Shown piece after piece: positions 58,335 to 64,000 of a DNA stretch of 64,000 bases. The first letter of the stretch is position 1. Each line of letters begins with the position of its first letter. Both the position numbers and the translations under genes were made by a program. The DNA comes from HGM13233 sp964478515 (GTDB lineage: Bacteria; Bacillota; Clostridia; Oscillospirales; Ruminococcaceae). The notes under the pieces were generated by a model that saw only the letters and a list, made by a program, of their open reading frames with translations, was not told where the DNA came from and did no database searches. The DNA lies in NCBI GenBank assembly GCA_964478515.1, contig CAYZIL010000009.1:1-64000 (forward strand), in the 5' to 3' direction.

Positions 58335-60716
58335 CTATTTCAGTTCGACCACCGTCACGCCGTCCTCACCTTCGCCGAAAGCGCCGAGTCGAAAGCTTTT
58401 TACGAATTTCAGCTGCTTCAGTCGCCTTTGTATAGCACCGCGCAGCGCGCCGGTACCCCGTCCGTGAATGACATACACCGTGTTGAGCTTTGCGAGCACC
58501 GCGTCGTCTAAAAAGCGCTCAACTTCCAAAGTCGCCTCCTCGGTGTCCAGGCCGATTACGTTTATTTCGTTTTGCGCTTTTCTGCCCTCGCCCGGCGCTT
58601 GGGGAATATATTCGCTGGCTTTCTTTTTTTTGTGCGGCATGTCCTGCGGCAGCGCTGCCAGCTCGCTGAGCTTGACGCGTGTGTGCAGGTTTCCGGCCGC
58701 GACTTCCAGCTGTCCTTTGGCGTCGGCGGCTTTTACAACTTTTGCCACCTGCCCCAGCGCGCGGATAAAGACTTCGTCGCCGACTTTTGCCGACTCTAAC
58801 GGCTTGAGCTCACGCTGGTCAATATGTGTTACCGGCTCGGTCAAGTCGTAAAGCTTTGCCGAGTCGCTGCGGGCGATGGCGCGCGCTCTCGCCACCGCGG
58901 CTTTGGAATCCTTCGCGGCGTTTTTCTCGACGTCGCGCAGCTCGCGGTTAAGTGTTTCCGCGCGGGCGCTGACGTCGGCGACCAGCTGCTTTGCGCGTTC
59001 CTGTGCCCTAAAAAGCTCCTTTTGCGCCTCGCTGCGGATGCGCTGTGCCTCCTCGCGCGCTTTTTTCAGTTCCTCGCGCGCTTGCGCGGCCGCCGAGTCG
59101 GCAGCCTCGCTCTTTGTGCCGATTTCGCTCTTTATCTGTTCAATTTGTCCGAGCACATCCTCAAAGCTGCGCGTCTCGTGGCTCATGTTCTCGCGCGCCG
59201 CCGAAATTATGCTTTCCGGCAGTCCCAGCCGCTCGCCGATAAGAAAGGCGTTGGAGCGGCCCGGCACACCGATGTGGATTCTGTAAGTGGGACGCAAAGT
59301 TGCCACGTCAAACTCGCAGCTGGCGTTTTGCACACCGTCGGTGTCGAGCGCATACAACTTCATCTCGCCGAAGTGGGTTGTTGCAATTACCAGACAGCCG
59401 CGCGCGCGCAGCTCGTCGAGAATGGCGACTGCCAGCGCCGCGCCCTCGGCAGGGTCTGTACCGGCGCCGAGCTCGTCAAGCAACACCAGCGAGCCGCTGT
59501 CGGCTTGCTTCAATATTTCTATGATATTGGTTATGTGCCCCGAAAAGGTGGACAGCGACTGCTCAATACTCTGCTCATCGCCAATGTCGACAAGTATTCC
59601 GTCCAGCAGGCACAGCCGGCTGCCCGCTGCCGCCGACACCGGCATGCCGCACGCCGCCATAAGCGACAGCAGGCCGACAGTCTTCAGCGTTACGGTTTTG
59701 CCGCCGGTGTTGGGGCCGGTAATTACGAGTGTGGTGTAATTGCTGCCGACAGCTATGTCTATTGGCACGACTTTGTTCTTGTCTATAAGCGGGTGGCGCG
59801 CTTTTTTCAAATCTATTATGCCGTCGTCACTGAACTCGGGGACCGCGCCGTCGATAGACAGCGCGTATCTCGCCTTTGCTAAAGACATGTCTATGTCTAT
59901 GAACGCCGCGTAGCTGGCGTTTAGTTGTTCGGCAAAGCCGGCAATTTCGGCGGTAAGCTCGTATAGAATGCGCTCTATCTCTTTTTGTTCGTCCGCCTTT
60001 AGCGCCACTATATGGTTGTTTGCCTCCAATACGGCGGCTGGCTCGACAAAATAAGTGGAGCCGCTGGCCGATACGTCGTGCACCAGGCCCTTGACGTCGC
60101 CGCGGTGTTCGGATTTTACCGGCACCACGAACCGGCCGCCGCGCATGGTGACAATAGCCTCTTGCAGAAATTTCTGCGAATTTCCCTTGACTATAGAGTC
60201 CAGCTTGTCCCTTATTGACGACTCGGTGCGCGCAATTTTGCGCCTGATGTCGGCAAGCGCCGTGCTGGCGCCGTCGGCCATTGTGTCCTCGCTGAGAATG
60301 CACTCGTCTATGCGCCGCTCAAAACCGTCGTTGCGATAGAGGGCAAAAAACAGCTGCTCGGCGCCTGGGCAGTCGCTCTCGCCGCCCTCGCTGTACCAGC
60401 TTTTTAACACGCGGGCGTTTTTCAGCATTCTTGCCACTGTGAGCAGCTCGCTCATAGAAAGCGCCCCGCCTTTTTCAGCGCGCATTGCCAGCCGGTCTAT
60501 TTCGCTCACGGCGACGACGGCCGGCGCGCCGTTATGTACCACCATGCGCAGCAGAGCGTCAGTCAGCGCCAGCGCCGCGCGCGCTTGCGGCACGTTGTCG
60601 CAAGGACACAGCTCGCTGAGCCGTTCGCGGGACTTTTCACACACAGCAAGTGCGCTGACTCTGGCGAGCACCTTGTCAAATTCCAGTTGTTTTGAATACT
60701 TAAGCAAAGCGTGCAT
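58335..60716 (-). CDS. mutS2: MutS2 family DNA/ribosome-associated ATPase with Smr domain
   Basis: 793 aa. It lacks the MutS mismatch-binding domain; lever region, then ATPase with Walker A TGPNTGGKTVTLK and Walker B LVLLDELGAGTDPAEG, a long coiled coil (about 515-640), a KOW-like segment and a C-terminal Smr nuclease domain (VIHGRGTGALRGAIQ). MutS2 suppresses homologous recombination or rescues collided ribosomes, depending on species. ATG at 60716 has GGAG 6 nt upstream. It follows recO by 11 bp. Confidence 0.95.
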   Translation of the reverse strand: MHALLKYSKQLEFDKVLARVSALAVCEKSRERLSELCPCDNVPQARAALALTDALLRMVVHNGAPAVVAVSEIDRLAMRAEKGGALSMSELLTVARMLKNARVLKSWYSEGGESDCPGAEQLFFALYRNDGFERRIDECILSEDTMADGASTALADIRRKIARTESSIRDKLDSIVKGNSQKFLQEAIVTMRGGRFVVPVKSEHRGDVKGLVHDVSASGSTYFVEPAAVLEANNHIVALKADEQKEIERILYELTAEIAGFAEQLNASYAAFIDIDMSLAKARYALSIDGAVPEFSDDGIIDLKKARHPLIDKNKVVPIDIAVGSNYTTLVITGPNTGGKTVTLKTVGLLSLMAACGMPVSAAAGSRLCLLDGILVDIGDEQSIEQSLSTFSGHITNIIEILKQADSGSLVLLDELGAGTDPAEGAALAVAILDELRARGCLVIATTHFGEMKLYALDTDGVQNASCEFDVATLRPTYRIHIGVPGRSNAFLIGERLGLPESIISAARENMSHETRSFEDVLGQIEQIKSEIGTKSEAADSAAAQAREELKKAREEAQRIRSEAQKELFRAQERAKQLVADVSARAETLNRELRDVEKNAAKDSKAAVARARAIARSDSAKLYDLTEPVTHIDQRELKPLESAKVGDEVFIRALGQVAKVVKAADAKGQLEVAAGNLHTRVKLSELAALPQDMPHKKKKASEYIPQAPGEGRKAQNEINVIGLDTEEATLEVERFLDDAVLAKLNTVYVIHGRGTGALRGAIQRRLKQLKFVKSFRLGAFGEGEDGVTVVELK

Positions 60717-60727
60717 ATTTTCTCCGA

Positions 60728-61471
60728 TCATTGCGAACAAATTGAATTGAAAAACTCCAGCGTCGGCAGCGAGCGCTCAAGGCGCTCAAGCACATAGCGC
60801 TCGCTGAGTGCGCACAGCGTCTTTAGCTGCTCGTCTGCCACCGTGAACGAAAATATATTTTTTGCCGGCGAGTAGACAATATGGCGCATAGCCTCTATCA
60901 CGTCGTACTCGCAATTTACGCGGCGGTTAAGCTTGCCGGCACAGCGCTCGCAAAACCATTCGGCGCCCGCAGTGTCAAAAAAGGCGCTGCTGCACTCGCC
61001 GCGGCCGCACTCGCCGCAGCCGATAAGATCCGGCATATAGCCGGCGAGCGCCATCAGCCGCAGCTCGAAAACGCTTTTCACCTGCCGCAGCGGCCGGCGC
61101 TTACCGTTAAGCACCCACAGCGAATTCAACATAAGCTGCAAATAATCGTCGGCATTGTCGTCTACCGGTGCGAGCGTCTTCATCAGCTCGCAAAAATAGG
61201 ACGCGAGCGCCACCGCGTCCACATCGCTCGCAAGCGACATGAAACGGGAAAGACAGCCCGCGTCGTCGACGTTATACATATTGCTGCCGGAAAACAGTTC
61301 AAAGCTGGAATAGGAAAACAGCGCTGTGGCCGAGGCGAGTTTGTTGCCGGGCCGCAGCGAATTGCGCGCAAACGCGGTAATAAGGCCATTTTGCGACAAA
61401 ATGGTTATTACCCGGTGCGCGTCACCGGTCTTGACTTGCCATATCACTATCCCGTTCGTCGACAGCTTCAT
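60728..61471 (-). CDS. recO: DNA repair protein RecO
   Basis: 247 aa. N-terminal OB fold (STNGIVIWQVKTGDAHRVITILSQNGLITAFARNS), helical middle, and a C-terminal zinc finger CGECGRGEC...CERC. RecO loads RecA on SSB-coated DNA with RecR. The ATG at 61471, with AAGG 6 nt upstream, lies at the expected N terminus; a longer reading would start within the overlapping yqzL-like gene, which is in another frame. Confidence 0.93.
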   Translation of the reverse strand: MKLSTNGIVIWQVKTGDAHRVITILSQNGLITAFARNSLRPGNKLASATALFSYSSFELFSGSNMYNVDDAGCLSRFMSLASDVDAVALASYFCELMKTLAPVDDNADDYLQLMLNSLWVLNGKRRPLRQVKSVFELRLMALAGYMPDLIGCGECGRGECSSAFFDTAGAEWFCERCAGKLNRRVNCEYDVIEAMRHIVYSPAKNIFSFTVADEQLKTLCALSERYVLERLERSLPTLEFFNSICSQ

Positions 61472-61568
61472 CCTGCGCCTTCTGCGAGTGCACGGCGTCT
61501 GTGTAGGCCAGATAATCGCTGACTGCGCCGGTGTTCGCAAACTTTTCCCACAGCTCGTCCCTGTTCAT
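61422..61568 (-). CDS. YqzL-like small protein
   Basis: 48 aa. The N-terminal LWEKFANTGAVSDYLAYTDA resembles the YqzL family (Trp-x-x-Phe, then TG-x-x-x-x-Tyr-Leu), tiny proteins found between era and recO in Bacilli and Clostridia. GGGAG lies about 7 nt before the ATG at 61568. Its 3' end overlaps the recO start by 50 bp in another frame. Position and sequence agree. Function unknown. Confidence 0.72.
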   Translation of the reverse strand: MNRDELWEKFANTGAVSDYLAYTDAVHSQKAQDEAVDERDSDMASQDR

Positions 61569-61644
61569 TTTCGCTCTCCCTTTCGTCTTGTACTGCAAGT
61601 GTTGGCTTACGGTACAAGATATATGCCGGGGAAAGCGGGAAAAT

Positions 61645-62532
61645 TCAATATCCCAAGTACTTTATTACCTGTTCCTTGTTGCGCCAGTCCTCGCGCACCT
61701 TGACACGGCACTGCAAGTTGACGCGGCAGCCGAGAAAATCCTCCATTTCGACGCGCGCCTCGCTGGCTATCTTTTTCAGCATGCGCCCGCCCTTGCCGAT
61801 TATCATGCCCTTGTGGCTTTCGCGCTCGCAGAGTATTTCGGCGTTGATGTCGGTAATGTCGGAATTTTGGCGCGGCGAATAGCGTTCAATGGATATGCCG
61901 CAGCCGTGCGGCAGTTCGTCGCGCAGGTTTGTGAGCATTTTTTCGCGCAGCAGCTCGGAGACTATTGTTCTTTCGGGCTGGTCGGTGAGCGTGTCGTCGT
62001 CGAAAAAATGCGGGCCGGTCTGGGCATATTCGCGGATTTTGGCCAGCAGCGCGTCGCAGCCGTCGCCGTCAAGCGCGCTGACTGCCAGCGCGTCGGCAAA
62101 ACGGTATTTACCGCTCAACTGCTCAAGGTATTCCGCCAGTTTCTTTTTGCTTTGCGCCGTGTCCGCCTTGTTGACAACAAGTATTACCGGTATTTTCCGG
62201 TTAAAAAGGTCGCCGAGCAGCTTTTGCTCGGTCTCGTCGAAATCACTTTTGGGCCAGGTCAAAAACAGCGCGGCGTCGACTTCGTCGGTCGCGTCTTTTA
62301 CGGATTGCATCATGTGCTCGCCGAGCCGGGTTCGCGGCAGGTGCAGCCCCGGCGTGTCGAGAAAGACGAACTGACATTCGCCCTCGGTCAGCACGCCCAT
62401 TATCTTGTTGCGCGTCGTCTGCGGTTTTGGCGAGATTATTGCTATTTTAGCGCCGACAAAACGGTTGAGCAGCGTCGACTTGCCGACATTAGGTTTGCCG
62501 ACGAGCGCGGCAAATACAGAGCATTCGTCCAT
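61645..62532 (-). CDS. era: GTPase Era
   Basis: 295 aa. G1 GKPNVGKST, G3 DTPG, G4 NKAD, and a C-terminal KH domain with GMIIGKGGRMLKKI. It binds the 16S rRNA 3' end and assists 30S maturation. It follows ybeY by 3 bp. YbeY and Era both act in 16S rRNA processing. Confidence 0.97.
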   Translation of the reverse strand: MDECSVFAALVGKPNVGKSTLLNRFVGAKIAIISPKPQTTRNKIMGVLTEGECQFVFLDTPGLHLPRTRLGEHMMQSVKDATDEVDAALFLTWPKSDFDETEQKLLGDLFNRKIPVILVVNKADTAQSKKKLAEYLEQLSGKYRFADALAVSALDGDGCDALLAKIREYAQTGPHFFDDDTLTDQPERTIVSELLREKMLTNLRDELPHGCGISIERYSPRQNSDITDINAEILCERESHKGMIIGKGGRMLKKIASEARVEMEDFLGCRVNLQCRVKVREDWRNKEQVIKYLGY

Positions 62533-62535
62533 CGG

Positions 62536-63042
62536 CTATTCTATCTTTTCCGGAACGTAATTTAGGCCGCGGGGAACGCCTATCTGAGTAAGTACCAGCT
62601 CCTCTTTTTCGCGCATGCGCACCTGCTCAAGGCCGCCGCTCTCGTGGTCGTAGCCGAGCAAATGAAGCACCGAGTGCACGGTAAGAAAAGCTATTTCGCG
62701 CTGCAGGGAGTGGCCGAAACTCTCCGCTTGCTCCACGGCGCGCGGCATACAAATTACGACGTCTCCCAACAGGTAAAGCCCGGTTTCCTCGTCCTGTTCG
62801 AGATGATCGAGGTCGTCTGCCGCCGGAAACGAGAGCACGTCCGTGACCGAGTCGATTTTGCGAAACTCACGGTTCAGCTGTCTTATCTCGTCGTTGTCTA
62901 CAAAGCAGACGCTGATTTCTGCGCCCTTTTCGAATTTTTCTTCCAGCAGCACGGCGTTGCAGCAGCGCCTTATCAGCAGCCTGGTACCGGAAGGCACCTT
63001 GACTTCTTTTTGCTTGTTATTTATCAGTACTTTGTTTGCCAT
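62536..63042 (-). CDS. ybeY: Endoribonuclease YbeY
   Basis: 168 aa UPF0054 metalloprotein. Zinc motif HSVLHLLGYDH (three His) near residue 125 and SFPAADD upstream. It acts in 16S rRNA 3' maturation and ribosome quality control. The ATG at 63042 lies inside the phoH 3' end (26-bp overlap) with a GGCGG-type site upstream; a longer start at 63096 is unlikely. Confidence 0.94.
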   Translation of the reverse strand: MANKVLINNKQKEVKVPSGTRLLIRRCCNAVLLEEKFEKGAEISVCFVDNDEIRQLNREFRKIDSVTDVLSFPAADDLDHLEQDEETGLYLLGDVVICMPRAVEQAESFGHSLQREIAFLTVHSVLHLLGYDHESGGLEQVRMREKEELVLTQIGVPRGLNYVPEKIE

Positions 63043-64000
63043 GGTTCTTTCCGCCTTTCGTAGAGTTTGCTTTATCGTATGCTTTGATAATATCACTTAC
63101 AAGTTTGAAGCGCACGACGTCTTTTTCGGTCAAATTAACGGTGCCGATGCCCTCGACGCCGCGCAGCACACGCGCCGCGTCGGAAAGTCCCGACACGCGC
63201 CGGTCGGGCAGGTCAATTTGCGTGACGTCGCCGTTAATGACCATTTTTGAGCCGGTACCCAGTCGCGTCAAAAACATTTTCATCTGCTCACGGGTGGTGT
63301 TTTGCGCCTCGTCCAAAATAACAAAGGCGTTGTCGAGCGTGCGTCCGCGCATATAGGCGAGCGGCGCCACTTCGAGCGCGCCGCGCTCCTGAGCGCGCTG
63401 AAAACCCTCAAGGCCCATGGTGTCGAACAGCGCGTCGTACAGCGGCCGCAAATAGGGATCGACCTTATTTTGCAAGTCTCCCGGCAAAAAGCCCAGCTTT
63501 TCGCCCGCTTCTACCGCAGGTCTTGTGAGAATTATTCTTTGCACGTCGTGCGCCTTGAGCGCTCTCACGGCCATAGCTACCGCAAGGTAGGTCTTTCCGG
63601 TGCCGGCAGGACCGATACCGAGCACGATAAAATTGTCTTTTATGGCGCTGAGATACTTCTTTTGTCCGAGCGTTTTCGGCTTTATCGGCTTGCCCTTGGG
63701 CGTTATCAGCACACAGCCGGAGTCGAGCACGGCGACATCGTCCTGTTCCCCGTCGCGGGCAAGGTTTATGCAGTAGTTTACCGACTGGTCATCCAGCGCG
63801 TCGTTGAAATCGAGCACCTTCTGCATAGCCGTTACCGCCCTCGCCGCGGCGTCGACTGCACTCTGCTCACCGCTGACGGTCAGTTTGTCGCCCCGCGCGG
63901 TAATTTCGACCAAAAAAGCTTTTTCCAGCGCCAGCAAGTTACAATCAAAATTTCCGAAAAGCAGCGCGGCGCGCCGTTCGTCGGGAACAGTGATCTCGCT
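63017..64000 (-). CDS. phoH: PhoH-family ATPase, 5' end beyond window
   Basis: Partial: at least 327 aa. The reading frame stays open to base 64000, and the upstream part (ITVPDERRAALLFGNFDCN) still looks like the PhoH N-terminal domain, so a TTG at 63937 is not the true start. ATPase motifs are GIGPAGTGKTYLAVAMA (Walker A) and FVILDEAQNTT (Walker B). The role is RNA-related, probably with YbeY. First visible gene of the phoH-ybeY-era-recO-mutS2 run. Confidence 0.93.
   Translation of the reverse strand, partial: SEITVPDERRAALLFGNFDCNLLALEKAFLVEITARGDKLTVSGEQSAVDAAARAVTAMQKVLDFNDALDDQSVNYCINLARDGEQDDVAVLDSGCVLITPKGKPIKPKTLGQKKYLSAIKDNFIVLGIGPAGTGKTYLAVAMAVRALKAHDVQRIILTRPAVEAGEKLGFLPGDLQNKVDPYLRPLYDALFDTMGLEGFQRAQERGALEVAPLAYMRGRTLDNAFVILDEAQNTTREQMKMFLTRLGTGSKMVINGDVTQIDLPDRRVSGLSDAARVLRGVEGIGTVNLTEKDVVRFKLVSDIIKAYDKANSTKGGKNHGKQSTDK

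Noticed and set aside
1..64000. Mobile elements, CRISPR arrays, restriction or anti-phage systems
   Set aside because: I looked for transposase, integrase, repeat arrays and defence domains on both strands and found none; the window is core chromosome.

Overview
This 64 kb window looks like chromosome of an uncultured, endospore-forming, Gram-positive anaerobe of the Clostridia (Firmicutes). The evidence is a Gram-positive PolC-type replicative polymerase, SepF/DivIVA division genes, sporulation genes (spoIVFA/B, ylmC/ymxH, sigG, sigE, spoIIGA), an Nfn-type electron-bifurcating transhydrogenase, and Clostridia-like gene orders (uppS-cdsA-dxr-rseP-ispG-polC; sepF-ylmH-divIVA-ileS-lspA-rluD; phoH-ybeY-era-recO). 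I cannot name a genus. The only gap (100 N at 18526-18625) suggests a draft or metagenome assembly. Nearly all genes lie on the minus strand; only a phosphoesterase, one RluA-type synthase and one ATP-grasp gene are on plus. TTG start codons with good Shine-Dalgarno sites are common.

Layout, left to right (transcription mostly right to left). 0-4.2 kb: a two-component system and three small membrane-protein genes. 4.4-4.6 kb: tRNA-Leu(CAG) with its own promoter and terminator. 4.7-8.5 kb: two paired radical-SAM-family genes, then spoIVFB and spoIVFA. 8.6-13 kb: nfnB-nfnA, a GHL10-type lipoprotein and a divergent phosphoesterase. 13-34 kb: a tightly packed co-directional run, radC-uvrB-uvrA-miaB-mutS-mutL-miaA-hfq-HlyD-like-sepF-ylmH-divIVA-ileS-lspA-rluD-HAD, joining DNA repair, tRNA modification, RNA chaperoning, division and lipoprotein processing. 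34.2-35.2 kb: a second RluA-family gene facing polC across a strong shared hairpin. 35.4-45.9 kb: pyrH-frr-uppS-cdsA-dxr-rseP-ispG-polC (translation recycling, isoprenoid and phospholipid synthesis, replication). 46-47.9 kb: rpsB-tsf with a structured leader. 47.8-56.7 kb: sporulation locus in which spoIIGA-sigE and sigG-ylmC are separated by a Gld-like ABC operon and a sirtuin. 56.8-57.8 kb: an orphan sugar-transfer-associated ATP-grasp gene. 58.3-64 kb: phoH (cut by the window edge)-ybeY-era-yqzL-like-recO-mutS2.

I see no transposon, prophage, CRISPR array, restriction or defence system. The least explained items are a roughly 90-nt candidate pseudoknotted RNA in the 500-bp gap before mutS2 (58112-58199), an orphan plus-strand terminator-like hairpin divergent from sigG, the Gld-type operon inside the sporulation sigma locus, and a HlyD-like protein without a transporter between hfq and sepF.
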